Of a DNA stretch of 64,000 nt, positions 45,201 through 56,008 are shown piece after piece (within the stretch, counting starts at the first letter, position 1; each line of letters begins with the position of its first letter). The notes under the pieces were generated by a model. That model did not search any database and was not told the DNA's origin. It worked only from the letters and a program-made list of their open reading frames with translations. Source of the stretch: Oscheius sp. JU75. Taxonomy: Eukaryota > Nematoda > Chromadorea > Rhabditida > Rhabditidae. The translations under genes were made by a program, and so were the position numbers. The DNA is taken from NCBI GenBank assembly GCA_037178855.1, contig JASJZC010000005.1, positions 9,176,001-9,240,000 on the forward strand, written 5' to 3'.

Positions 45201-45391
45201 GTTCATATTTCATGTGTTTCAAGGTTTCCAATAAGTGGATCCACACCAAGAACCAGGAATTCCGTCGGCCGTGCGGTCTCAAAACTTCGGACGAGGAGCG
45301 ATTTGTCGGAGATTTAGGTGTTGGACCTGAGCCTCGTACAGCTCCTAACTTGAGTCCTGTTCTTTCAAAAAACATCTGGGAAACTGTCTAA
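42242..45391 (+). CDS. Prolyl 4-hydroxylase alpha subunit (collagen)
   Basis: ER enzyme that hydroxylates proline in Gly-X-Y chains using Fe(II), 2-oxoglutarate and ascorbate. Signal peptide region MILRFLTLAVAVTSA, then the N-terminal domain DLFTSIADMEAMIESDSY and peptide-binding TPR-like part with RLDPHELAEGRIYHDQLN, CFQIGKAAYNDEDYYHTVQW and EYLSFALYKQGNLKHALKYV. The catalytic domain contains YGIGGHYDPHFDHSRKEE (iron His and Asp), then GNPQTRHAACPVLVGVKW with the distal His and the 2-oxoglutarate Lys near SNKWIH. All catalytic residues appear intact. About nine introns; the largest (about 43842-44442) is 600 bases, and another holds a tRNA-Leu. Ends KNIWETV. Closest to the nematode PHY/DPY-18 type. 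Confidence 0.93.
43457..43538 (-). tRNA. tRNA-Leu (anticodon TAG)
   Basis: Minus-strand cloverleaf: acceptor GGCGAGA with TCTCGTC, D arm, anticodon stem CTGGT/ACCAG around TTTAGGC (TAG), long variable arm typical of Leu, T arm GGGTTCGAATCCC, discriminator A. A T-run follows. Lies inside an intron of the prolyl hydroxylase gene on the opposite strand. Confidence 0.95.
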
Positions 45392-45544
45392 TATCATTTT
45401 CTAGTCCCTTCTGTCTGTTTATTCCGATACAAACTTAGTCTCAGTCAAGTAGAGTTCGGAGAATTCAACAATAACGATCATACAAAGTCTTACGGTACCG
45501 ATGATTATGGGTTATATCGCATAATAAAGTCGTTTTAATCGTGG

Positions 45545-46701
45545 CTATTTCCGTACATTTAGTGACCAGACTTCTTTCGTCCTTTGGGGACGAAAAATTT
45601 TCAATACCCATCGATAGTAGACAGGATTTGTGGCTAGCAGAACTAGGCCACTGACAAGGCTGAATAAGGAGATGGAGGTCAGCCCGATGTCACTGAGCCC
45701 TAAACTTTTTATGTCAGAGACAGCAAGAAAACTGACATTGATATCCGAAACTCTGGGTCCAAACGACATAGACCATCGAGGCTCCAGGCACGACTACCAG
45801 AAGAATCGGAAGAAAAGCTTGAAGGCAGAGTTGAAAAAGAAACTTGCGCTGGATCCTTTTCATGTTTGATGACATGTTGTTGGTACTGATTGCTTTGATA
45901 GAGGCCGTGAGAAAAAAGGCTGTTAGGGAGGTAAACAGGCCAATGTCGAGAGTCATCAGAGGGACGAACTTGGAGATGGATTCGCCTCTTTCGGCAATCT
46001 TGAAGCCGGGGAAAGCGACTAGACGGTCCGTGAAACAGGAGAACTTCTGAAACAATTCAGGCTGGTTGAACTGCTACTGGTCAATTAGACGCTAATATTA
46101 AAGGCTTAAACAAAGTCACAAACATCCTTGTAGGCGTTGATGATCTCCTCAGTATTAACTCGTAGCGTAGCAAATACCGGCCAATTCACAATTATCAAAA
46201 TAACAATAAGAGCCTCACATAGTTTCCACTTGACCGGCATCGTATCATACCCTCGTACAATCACATATCTGGACAGAAAAAGAAGAACTACTGTTGCTTG
46301 CTCAACCATCAGCAGAAAAATGGCAAAAACCACGCAATGCATTGCCGAATATAGGTCCTCAAACGGTCCCAAAGCCCCGAAAGCTGGGAACGGAACGAAC
46401 CAGACAGGTTTTGTAATGACACTGACCTAAATTTTAATGTTGAGCAAGGAATAACAGAACATACAAAAATGTCAGCAACAAATGCTGCTATTTGATGAAT
46501 TAGAAGATACCATCTGTAGGTTTTCATCTGTATAGAAGAGCGGAAAACGATGCAGTACATCACAAAAATGTTCATGACAATGCTAATAACAGCATTCATT
46601 TCCAAAATATAGAAATAAACTGCATGGGTTTCTTTGTAATTGTAGTCGAATTCTGGACATTCTACTTGAAAGGTAGAGTTCATTGGAATGAAAAAGTGCA
46701 C
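45545..46701 (-). CDS. Nematode chemoreceptor, Srh/Sri-like (array copy 1)
   Basis: Seven-helix receptor. N-terminus VECPEFDYNYKETHAVYFY, then CIVFRSSIQMKTYRWYLLIH, the MKTYRWYLL motif typical of Srh/Sri receptors between helices 1 and 2. Next KPVWFVPFPAFGALGP, LLFLSRYVIVRGYDTMPVKW, then NMSSNMKRIQRKFLFQLCLQ before helix 6 and ATNPVYYRWVLKIFRP after helix 7. Three to four short introns. Start at 46701 or at Met 7. It is the most distal member of a four-gene tandem array running to 52109 and is closer in sequence to copy 4 than to copies 2 and 3. Confidence 0.75.
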
Positions 46702-47004
46702 ACGATTGTTTTTGGAGAACTACCGCATTCTGGGAATATGGCGCGGAGTGTGGGAGTATTCTGTGTGTGGGTAAAATATTTGTGCTCAGAATATGGTCGG
46801 TGAGCAGAGAGAAGGAAGAATGCTTTCTGACCTATATTATCTCCGCTGGACCCTGTACCGTAGCAATTATCCAAAACCAACAGAGAAGGCCCGACAGAAA
46901 CATAGTCAGCGACTAAACAATACTTGTACTACAAACAGACTCAAAGCCTCTTTGAATACATTATTCGTTACTAAATTGGGTTGTTAAGGATGACCTTGAA
47001 CATG

Positions 47005-47011
47005 TATAAAA
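47005..47011 (+). promoter_or_regulatory. TATA box for the damaged peptide gene at 47047
   Basis: TATAAAA 42 bases before the ATG; still intact although the donor site downstream is not. Confidence 0.55.
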
Positions 47012-47046
47012 CGGCTAGCAAAACAAAATACCAACAAAATATAGCT

Positions 47047-47228
47047 ATGACTACTTCTCTACTTTGTCTTATACTTCTGAATATTTATTTACATTCACCT
47101 ATTGAGTATTACCAGCTTCTGGCAGTCAGTCTACCTGGGTTATGGTAAATCAAAATGTCCTCGGAAATACCTCTGCTATAAACAGGGGGCTAACGCTCGG
47201 CTGTGTGAATCAAGCACCACAGGCGTAA
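47047..47228 (+). pseudogene. Small secreted peptide gene with a lost 5' splice site
   Basis: Begins MTTSLLCLILL, nearly the same as the signal peptides at 35497 and 52795, with a TATA box 42 bases upstream. The expected donor after 34 bases (G|GT in relatives) is missing: the sequence reads CTTCTGAATATT. An acceptor-like TTACCAG remains, after which the family's phase-1 frame gives SGSQSTWVMVNQNVLGN and ends NQAPQA at 47228; another open frame runs to 47290. Read-through stays open only a little way. It is probably a decaying copy, or it uses a non-GT donor. Confidence 0.45.
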
Positions 47229-47290
47229 CAGAAAAACTGTTTCTCCAGCGGGAACAGAAGAAATCGAACGATCTTCATTCCAAATCATGA

Positions 47291-47743
47291 GAGGTAATGC
47301 AAAGTTTCATTAAAACACCATTCTTTCTTCTCCGTGCGCCTCCATTCTCACAATGGCTGGTTCGTCTTCACATTTTCGTCTTCAGTTTCAAATGCACAGG
47401 CCTCTCAGAAAGATTTACATGACATGTTTACCATTCCGACCAATCCGAAGCCACGCTTTCGTTTACCCTTCGGAAGTTATCACATCCCACTTTTTAACCG
47501 TTCTTTCCAGTTTTGCAACTCACATTTTTACAGTACACAACGGCTTATACACGCCACAAATACACCGATCTTTCAGAAGGTGTTATACGTTTACACACAC
47601 TCAGGCCAACCAGAAGCCACATTTTTGGCTTTCCTGGTTTTTACAATCTTTCGATTTCCACATTGCTACAAGTCTTCTCGTAGTTTCGCAATTCAAATTT
47701 TTGTGTTTTATTTCCACGGCTGTAGTTGCGAGATATGGATTTG
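47291..47743. other. Intergenic, no gene recognised
   Basis: Long frames here (to 47933) run into antisense of the receptor's last exon and have no domain. Imperfectly repeated words (CCAATCCGAAGCCAC and CCAACCAGAAGCCAC) occur about 160 bases apart. Confidence 0.35.
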
Positions 47744-48907
47744 TCATTGTGAACTTATAATGATTGAGTGGATCCTAGTTGATGTAGCAGCACGAATCAT
47801 AGATGATATGCGGTACGTTTTGTTCATGAGTATCAACACAATTCCACCAGATACCCCAAGCAGTGAAAAGCAAGTGAAGCAGATCTCGTTTATGACTGAA
47901 ATGTGGTTGAACCATGTTAAAACTCACAACTGACAGGGGAATGAAAATAGCTCGAGACTAACAGCAATGCATCCAAGGATTGCTGGGACAACAATGAAGA
48001 ACAGTGGTGCAGCTGTTTGAAAAATTAGTTGAGTGAAAAGACGCCTTTGCATACGTCGAAGCTGATCGGACATAGCAGTAACATTAACGGCTTTGGCCGT
48101 AGCCAAGGAGAAAGGAACCATGAAAAGTGTGAAATTGATTGAATCCAGAATCCACACCAATACGATTTTGAATAAACATTCTGTTTTGTCGTAAGCTAGG
48201 AGACCGGGAAACGTGAACATACTTTTCTTTATACAAGTATACTCCTGAAAAATGACTGATCTGGGCAACGAAAATTGTTTTTGCCATATTTATAATTGGA
48301 CCTCACGCAATAAATATGTTGCTCATAATAACCAAAAATTCTGTCAAACTCATACCATCTTCCACTTGAGCAGAACTTGCTCCGTGTTATCAGGTAGAGA
48401 TGTCGAAATAAAATAGTTTGCAAAGCATGTCGCATAATTGTAGACCAAGATCAACTTGCACCACCAGGGGAAGAATTTCATCGAGTGTACATGCACATAG
48501 CGATAGACAAACAGATGAAACAGTGATACACATGCCAGGGTAATAAAAAGCTGTCCAGTGCCTACAGCATTCGTTACCGGGATCAAGTTTTTCCCATAAC
48601 CGGTCATGTAACCCATGGGAAATGGCCATAGAAATACTGGCTTGGCAAGAAAGGAAATCTTAAAGTTGCGCATTCAAAATGAAAAAAAAATGCAAAGATA
48701 AAAACTTACGTAGATGTCTCCTGCACAGGCGATTATCTGATGCCACAGCAGGTACCATCTATATGTTTTCATCTGTAGCGGTGAGCGAAAAACAATGCAG
48801 AACATAACGTAAGGGTGAATGATCAGCGAGAACACTGAGATCACGTTCAGGAAATAATAGTAGAGCGTGGTATGTTGACTCATATCGAACTCGGGACAAA
48901 TGATCAT
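47744..48907 (-). CDS. Nematode chemoreceptor, Srh/Sri-like (array copy 2)
   Basis: Starts MIICPEFDMSQHTTLYYYF. Key segments: CIVFRSPLQMKTYRWYLLWH, KPVFLWPFPMGYMTGYGK, CVSLFHLFVYRYVHVHSMKF, then SDQLRRMQRRLFTQLIFQTA before helix 6, and MNKTYRISSMIRAATS after helix 7, ending RIHSIIISSQ. Five or so exons with 40-60 base introns, all frames open. It is nearly identical over long stretches to copy 3 (49307-50388), so one arose from the other recently. This copy looks intact. Confidence 0.8.
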
Positions 48908-49306
48908 TGTTTTGCTGCAAAATTAGACTCAACTTCTAACAAAACAGTGAAAGCATGTGAGCAGAATTGTGGGAAATGAATACTTTAGGAGTGTTTCGAG
49001 CCTGCTGATTTTCTAATTATCACAGGAATTCATCTCTGCATGAGAAGGCTCTAATTTAAATAGAATACATCGGTAGGAAGACAGGTGAAATTCAGTGCAG
49101 GCGGATCAAAATATAGAAAACTAATGGAAAAAGAGCGCTTAGGTAGGTTAAAGGCGAAATAGAGGATTCCACAAGTTAATAAGTTAATTTCAAATGATTT
49201 TTTCACGATCGCACGCTTCTGTTTCACAAATGTGTAACCTGATATTTTTATTTAACCATGATTGAAAACCATTATTGCGTATATTTCATTGAACGCTAAT
49301 AATATT
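48908..49306. other. Intergenic within the receptor array
   Basis: About 400 AT-rich bases upstream of copy 2; nothing recognised. Confidence 0.4.
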
Positions 49307-50388
49307 TTACTGCACTCTAGTTGAAGTTGCATCACGAATTATGGATGATATGCGGTACGTTTTGTTCATGAGTATCAACACAATTCCACCAGATACCCCT
49401 AGAAGTGAGAAGCTTGTGATGCAAATTTCGTTTGTAACTGAAAGCTTGTTGAATTAAGCTTAAACTCACAACTCACAGGGGAATGAAAATAGCTCGAGAC
49501 TAACAGCAATGCATCCAAGGATTGCTGGGACAGCAATGAAGAACAGTGGTGCAGCTGTTTGAAAAATTAGTTGAGTGAAAAGACGCCTTTGCATACGTCG
49601 AAGCTGATCGGACATAGCAGTAACATTAACGGCTTTGGCTGTAGCCAAGAAGAAAAGAACCATGAAAAGTGTGAAATTGATTGAATCCAGGATCCACACC
49701 AATACGATTTTGAATAAACATTCTGTTTTGTCATATGCTGTGAGACCAGGAAACGTGAAAATAATTTCATCTATGCAAGTGTATTCCTGAAAGAGCACGC
49801 ATTTTCCATTACTGGATATATAAGAGATAGAGTAAGAATATCCCACCTTTTGCCACTTGAGCAATACTTCCTCTCTACTATCTGGCAGACACATTGCCAC
49901 GAAGTAGTTTGCAATGCATATGGCATAGTTATGTACCACGATAAGTTTGCACCACCAAGGAAATGACTTCGACCCTTTGACATGTAAGTAACGGTAGACA
50001 ACTAAGTGAAGAAGAGATACACAGGAACCAGTAAGAAAAAATTGTCCAAAACCTTCGGCGTGCGTTACTAGAGTAAAGTCTTTCCCGTAGTCTAAAAATA
50101 AACCCATGGGTAGTGGCCAGAAAAAAACAGGCTTAGCTAAGAAATCTCTAATTACAAAAATTAGGTAAACAAGGAAAATACTTACATACATATCTCCCGC
50201 ACAGGCGACAATCTGATGCCAGAGAAGGTACCACCGATAGGTTTTCATTTGAATCGGAGTTGAGGACGGAATACAATGCAGTACATTACGTAAGGATGGA
50301 CAATTAGCGAGAACACCGATAGCACACTTAGAAAATAATCGCAGAAGGAGGTATGCCGACTCATATTGGATGGGGGACACTCGATCAT
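49307..50388 (-). pseudogene. Frameshifted duplicate chemoreceptor (array copy 3)
   Basis: Closely related to copy 2 along its full length: MIECPPSNMSRHTSF start at 50388, SFPWWCKLIVVHNYAICIAN, SDQLRRMQRRLFTQLIFQTA, end MNKTYRISSIIRDATSTRVQ at 49307. Between the helix 1 frame (VMYCIVFRP) and the MKTYRWYLLWHQ motif, near 50250-50272, it carries five extra bases relative to copy 2, so the ATG frame hits a stop right after. The downstream frame is open for over 300 codons because its introns are also in frame. It is either a young pseudogene or a sequencing error at one spot. Confidence 0.6.
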
Positions 50389-50830
50389 TTTCAGCGGGAA
50401 GCTTCTAGGCTGGAGCTTTTACTAACTGGATTAGGGAATCGGTATGAATCGTGTGAAATGTACAACTACATACTTGACCGATTGGTTTGCCCATTATCGC
50501 ATCAGCTTTGAGGAAAACTTTTCAACCAGGGAAAATTTCCTGCTTGTTTACAGTGTAGAATGTACGTAACAATGAGGACGACGCCATTGACAACTAGAAC
50601 GTACATAAAAAAAACGTTTCAACCGCTTTCAAAACCCACTTTCTTCACTACTCAATTTTTAGACAGGAAAATCCGTAACCTCACCCTGCATCTGTAACCT
50701 CTCGTATGCTAATTGGGAAAACACGGGTAAACTATAGCAATCACATGCGATGGTACAGACAAAACGTGGTGAGCGGCTTCACGTCCCAATTACAAGGAAC
50801 ACAGCCAAAAATTTTAACCAGCAAAGAACA

Positions 50831-52109
50831 TCATTTAATTATTAACGATTTGTAATACCAGCTTTTGACGAAAACTTCTCCACCAGTGTAATTTTTCTGT
50901 TCCGCCGACTGAACCATTTGTGATACCCTGGGTTCGAGGCAATTAGTACGATGCCGTTGACAAGACTGAAACATGACCAGGAAGTGAGGGCCACATCGCT
51001 CAACCCTGAACTTTGTACTATGCAAATCATTGAGTCCAATATACACTGATAGCCGATTGTTTCATAGAAAGACAGTACGCAGAGGACTGTCAATGGGCCC
51101 AGGACGAGAAGAAGCGGCAAGAAAGCTTGTAGACAGAGTTGTAGAAGAAACTTCCGTTGCATTTTTCTCAGGTTCGCTGACATGTTCTTCGTGTTAATAG
51201 CTCTGATTGATGCTATTATGAAAAACGCTATTGATGTGACAAAGAACGTCAAATCGAAGGCCGTAATTGGGAAAATGACATTGTTTAAGGCGTCTTGCTC
51301 AACGACGAGAAGGCTGGGGATACTGGCAACTACTTTCGGGCAAAGCGGAACCTAAAATTAATCCTTACTAAATGTGAATAGAAAACAATTGAATTTCTAT
51401 CTTGTAACAGAAAAGTCCCTGGCGTTCAAAAATTATAAGCGTTCATTGAAGCAAAACTTTTTTAGGTTAGAATAGACCAAACGGACCGATAATCAGGGTT
51501 CAATGGAATGATACTGGGGTACTACGTTTTCAACTTTTTGCATTTTTTACATTAAGTGTGTTATTATCTAACTTACTTTATCGTTTCCAGAGCTAATAGT
51601 CGAAAAAGAAAACAGGTCAGCAATACATAGGCAACTAACTGCGCCCACAAAGATTCTCCATTTGATCGGCATCTTCTTGATTCCACTGGCAATGAGATAT
51701 CTCGAGAGAAACAAAAGTACAACTGTCCATTGTTCCGCATCAAGAAGCATAAGCGAAATGGAAGCCGATACTTTTGTTTCAAGCAGAATTCCGAATGGAC
51801 CCAATTGAGCCAAAGCAAACGTGGGAAGAAAGATGACGGGTTGGGACAGAAAACTGATCTGAAAACCATCAAGTTTCATTTAGATGAGATGATGAGTACG
51901 TAAACATCAGCCAGAAACGAAGCAACTTGATGAATCAAAAGATACCAGCGATAACTTTTCATCTGTTTTGAAGAGCGAAAAACTATGCAGTACATGACAC
52001 ACGGGTTGATAATTAATGTTACTAGAAATGTTGAGTATAGGGAAAATATGTAGGCAATATGATTCTTAGCATAGTGGCTATCAAATTCTTGACATATAGA
52101 TTTGTTCAT
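50831..52109 (-). CDS. Nematode chemoreceptor, Srh/Sri-like (array copy 4)
   Basis: Starts MNKSICQEFDSHYAKNHIAY, then CIVFRSSKQMKSYRWYLLIH. Further segments: QPVIFLPTFALAQLGPFGIL, LLFLSRYLIASGIKKMPIKW, NMSANLRKMQRKFLLQLCLQ, and ASNPGYHKWFSRRNRKI at the C-terminus. It pairs with copy 1 by the LLFLSRY and helix 6 sequences. The exon between 51350 and 51590 is flanked by larger introns. Frames are open; probably functional. Array order suggests two ancestral types, each duplicated. Confidence 0.75.
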
Positions 52110-52492
52110 TGTCTCGGACGAAGAAGTTGTGTTTGAAGTGTACGAAAAGTGCGCCAGTATCTCGTAAATATTATTTGATTACCTAAATTGGTCGTTTAAA
52201 TGAGATTTGCACGTGGTTCCGTGTTGAATGATTTCGTAGTCTACTATATCCATTGTATTTGTAGGTAGAACTAGGAAACAATTGTTCACCGCTTGTATTT
52301 ATTAGTCAGTGCTTCTCTCGTATTAGTTGCTGTGAATTTCAGCAGCCCTAAAACAACATAAAAAACAGCCCGCATTAGATTCCTGTGTATCCATTCGCCG
52401 TTTTTTACCCCATGCCCTTGTACTGAACCCAAAAACTTCTTATATATTTTGGTATTTTCAATTTTATGCATAGGCCTGTTTATTAACAACAA

Positions 52493-52795
52493 TTACATGA
52501 CAGTCTGGTCCCAAACCAGCGACTTCAGTTTAGCCAAAATTGTCTGGTCCCAAACATTTCTTTCTTCAGGACCTCCTGGTGTAGAAGTTTCTCCAGTGAC
52601 TTCTGGAGCCTCACTATTTGTTTTGGTGCACGGCGTAGTGTAAGATCCTTCGCCTAGGTCAGAAGATGAACTTACAATGTCAGCTCGTTTAAGAGCGGGA
52701 CTAGCTAAAGCGCTGGAGACTGAAAAAGTTGTGCCATCAGAAGTGGACAAAGAATATTTACCAAGGAGAAGAAGACAGAGTAGAGATGTAGACAT
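52493..52795 (-). CDS. Small secreted Ser/Thr-rich peptide with a repeated VWDQT motif (86 residues)
   Basis: Exon 1 52795-52762 (34 bases), exon 2 52719-52493, 42-base phase-1 intron. Signal peptide MSTSLLCLLLLVSSALA, then a dibasic site SPALKRADIVSSSSDLGEG, YTTPCTKTNSEAPEVTGETS and the end NVWDQTILAKLKSLVWDQTV, with the five-residue unit VWDQT twice. TATAAAA at 52833-52827 on this strand, 41 bases before the ATG. The signal peptide matches those at 35497 and 47047. Cleavage at KR would give a mature peptide of about 62 residues. Function unknown. Confidence 0.6.
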   Translation of the reverse strand: MSTSLLCLLLLGKYSLSTSDGTTFSVSSALASPALKRADIVSSSSDLGEGSYTTPCTKTNSEAPEVTGETSTPGGPEERNVWDQTILAKLKSLVWDQTVM

Positions 52796-52826
52796 GATTG
52801 GTTGAAATGTCTGTTCCATTTTTCCT

Positions 52827-52833
52827 TTTTATA
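52827..52833 (-). promoter_or_regulatory. TATA box for the peptide gene at 52795
   Basis: TATAAAA on the minus strand, 41 bases upstream of the ATG (counted from 52833 to 52795 inclusive spacing). Confidence 0.6.
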
Positions 52834-53228
52834 CTGTTTGAGAGTAGGTCAACAGACTAAAATAGGTGGAGATCAATGTATTCCGCGGAGCTTAAGCGCT
52901 GTTTGTAGTACAGTTGAAGATCGACCACTGAAAGGGCTCATCGCTTAGCATCCACCTTTGTCAAACTATATATTTTGCAAGCTTTTACGAGAAAACTTAA
53001 CTTCGCGTATTGTTGCATATATGATTATTCTAATGTAAGACAAAATGGACCTCTGTGTGAATCTGTAGCGGTCGGTTCTGAGTTGAACACCAACCTTGCA
53101 AGTGCAAGCAAGTTTAAAGTCGAAACATTTCAATGTATTCGTAACTCCTGCGAGAAAATTCTTTGCTCTGTTCAGTTTCAGATGTTTAAATATCTGTTAA
53201 AAACTGCTGTAAAATGAAAAGAGGCTGG

Positions 53229-53235
53229 TATAAAG
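53229..53235 (+). promoter_or_regulatory. TATA box for the damaged peptide gene at 53264
   Basis: TATAAAG 35 bases before the ATG. Confidence 0.5.
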
Positions 53236-53263
53236 ATGAGGAAACGGATCATAGACAAATAGC

Positions 53264-53435
53264 ATGCAGGTTCTTCTCTTCCTCATCTTCATTGGAACGG
53301 GCTAATGCATCGATCCTATTACACCGGTAAGTTACTAAAAGGCTTTTCCAGTACGGTTTTTAGTATGTGGAAGGAGCCATCTGCGGTGATCTGAAGTACG
53401 CTGCTTGCATGAAGGAATCCTCCGATGACGTCTAA
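53264..53435 (+). pseudogene. Small secreted cysteine peptide with an in-frame stop
   Basis: MQVLLFLIFIGTG forms a signal peptide, then a TAA stop (53303-53305), then CIDPITP and a GTAAGT donor at 53327. Splicing in phase 0 to a TTTTTAG acceptor before 53364 gives YVEGAICGDLKYAACMKESS and a stop at 53433. Just after, another frame reads KEAKKIVEIKEIESLYPARE to a stop near 53552, so a frameshift may have cut a longer product. TATA box and splice sites remain, pointing to a young pseudogene or to readthrough. Confidence 0.4.
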
Positions 53436-54062
53436 AGAAGCCAAGAAAATCGTCGAGATCAAAGAGATCGAGAGCTTGTATCCAGCCCGAGAGCCGACCA
53501 TTAAGTACATTTTCTTCTACAACGAGAAGTACAGCCACGACTTGTATAAGTAGAGTTGCTGGTGGGAATCCATAATTCACTTATCTGTTCCTTGAATAAA
53601 CCTTTATACATGCCAGGATTTATTACATATAGTTCACATGCTTCACGAAATCCAGTGTCTGTCGCTTCAGGATTTTATCATTCGAATCAATAGGTATCTC
53701 GCCGTAAGTAGGACCCACTGTGAATAGAATATTTCTCAGAACTCTAAATTCTTTCACACGAAACGGTTAAAGTGTTCAGGCTCATTCAAAAGAGAGTAAT
53801 TTAATCAGGGAACTCTATTGGGCTGATGATTGACCGTGAGAGAACTCGCTAATATTTTGTATTGTAGCGTTAGAAATATTAAAACAGAAGGAAAATAATA
53901 GACAATAACACCACAAGACTTCAATATAAAGTCTTCTTCATCCATTTGTTAAAACTGATCGGAGACCAGAATTTATTCTTTTGGGGAAGTACGGAATCTT
54001 TACACAAACAGAGATCCGTAACTGGATAGGGAACTTGTCACATAATCCTTATGAAATGTACA
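53436..54062. other. Intergenic, no gene recognised beyond the possible peptide remnant
   Basis: A charged frame to 53552 may be the displaced end of the preceding peptide gene. The rest shows nothing. Confidence 0.35.
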
Positions 54063-55422
54063 TTACAAGTTTTGTGAGGATGCACGAGCTGAAAGAGATG
54101 TGACCAATACTGTTGTGGTTGAAGATCTCCCAGTTATGAATTTGCCCATGATTTTTCGGTAATGAGGCACGAACAGCAAGCAGACTGTCCCATTCAATAG
54201 TGGAATGATCGCATAGATCATATTGACGAAGACGTCACAGTAGGGGAAATCCACAATGTGACTGGATTCCAAGAAATACAGGGAATAGCTGCAGAGGGCT
54301 ACGAAGTGAACAACTGTGTGACAGTACAGGGCCTAAAAATAGATTTCAAACACTGTTTGTGGCTGAAGAGAACCTTTGTGAGCATTTTGTGCATCTTGAT
54401 AGTTTTTGCAGCAAGCACCTTGGAGTAACGCTTGAGACGTCGCATGATTAGTAAGCCGACAACAATGCTGATGAGGAAAGCTCCAGATCCGGCAGTATGT
54501 ACCCATTGCATAACATTCATCTGAAATCACATGGTTGTAAGTTATCTCTTTTCAGTGATGACATTGTCTCGATACGCCCGTGGTGCACCCATATCGCCTT
54601 TACATGAGTACAGCGCGCCCACTCATTTTGTAGACAAGTGGATAACATAGCTGAACACGATAACAATTTCAATGCCCGGATGGCACATGATGATTTTTAC
54701 TGCATCCCAGTGTAATATGTTTTGAGCGTACTGAAGTTTAAACTACTTACAATGGGATTCCTGTAGTCGAACTGGAAATAATCATAAGCTGCAATGTCTG
54801 CAGGAAAGTTGGCTACATCTTTTCGTCGCACGGTACTTACTTGCATAGGCTGAAAAAAATGAAGTTACACATAACTCAAAAAACTCTACGATTGAGGCTA
54901 GAGGTCCTAGTAAAGACACTAAATTGAAAAATAGTATTGTAGACATTCGAGGCGTTCCATGTGAAACCACATAGTATCGGTAAAGGAAGGAGATAGGTAT
55001 CAGAAAAGATATGTTCATGACACAGGCATTAAGACAAGCTGAGCTGATCTCACAAACTGCAGGTGAGACAAAGCTACACGGTCCTAGTGGAACCAGCCAA
55101 ATGCTCAAATTGTTGTCCGGATTGAAGAACAATCTAAAAAAAATTGTCTTTGTGGCAAGTAAACTTTTTATGCCACCAAACCGAACAAAAACGAAAATGT
55201 TGGTTACCTGCTCATAGTCATAACAACCGAAAACACGCATATAAGTTCGGTAACCGCAAAGTTCAGCAGAAATACACTGTATGAATGGAGCTCTTTCGGA
55301 GTGTTTTTAAAGAAAAGATAAATAATGATCGCATTAGGAATGAAGCCGAGAAATGAAACAGTAGAATAGACTATTCTTATGATAAGAACAGCAGTGTAGC
55401 TATCGGTCTCGTTCTTTTCCAT
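54063..55422 (-). CDS. Nematode chemoreceptor, Srd-like
   Basis: Starts MEKNETDSYTAVLIIRIVY. Helix 1/2 region PNAIIIYLFFKNTPKELHSY with the Srd pattern Asn...Thr-Pro-Lys, then LVPLGPCSFVSPAVCEIS (Gly-Pro-Cys loop), LIPISFLYRYYVVSHGTPRM after helix 3, LAAKTIKMHKMLTK before helix 6, and IPLLNGTVCLLFVPHYRKIM, the helix 7 Pro-His-Tyr-Arg end. Start at 55422 follows a short upstream non-coding stretch. It is the mirror-image relative of the plus-strand gene at 59312. Six to seven exons; one join near 54780-54850 is uncertain. Confidence 0.75.
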
Positions 55423-56008
55423 CGTAGGTGCCCCGAAGGAAAGCTTAAAATCTGAATGACGGCAGTTTTTCCACAACAACCGTGAGAAGTTCACAAACAA
55501 AACTTTCCATGGGAAAGTAATCTAGACTAGGGTAATTTAAGTTTTTTTGACGAATGGATCTCTGTGCGATCATACATCGTCTCCTTTTAAAAAAAAGAAC
55601 TGGCCCATGAAATTTGAAGCAAATTAGACGGAAAGTTTGTGCTATTTAGTGAATATAGGATTGGAACGCGAATGAGAGGAAATTCGTCAGAGCACTCGCG
55701 GATCGCGTGGGAAACTCATTTCCCTGGAGCACTTCGGGAACATTATAGAACAAAAATGGCCAAACGACTCTGTTGTGAGACACTGGGATACGTCCGCGAT
55801 GCTCAAACACAATACACCTTTATCGAAAAGTAGAAGATTATTAAGTGTTCTCCTTTTATGTTCGTTTAGCTATACTTGTTTTCTGGCAATAAATCAATGT
55901 GACTTGTGGCCATTTGGTTTGAAAAGTTGAATCACCAGTGTTTTTTCTTCTTATCACTGCTACCGATCGCCTTCTTCACGCCGTTTTTTACAGATCTCGC
56001 AAAAAGGC

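Noticed and set aside
47334-47933. 199-residue plus-strand frame
   Set aside because: Its second half is antisense to the last exon of the receptor at 47744-48907; no recognised domain.
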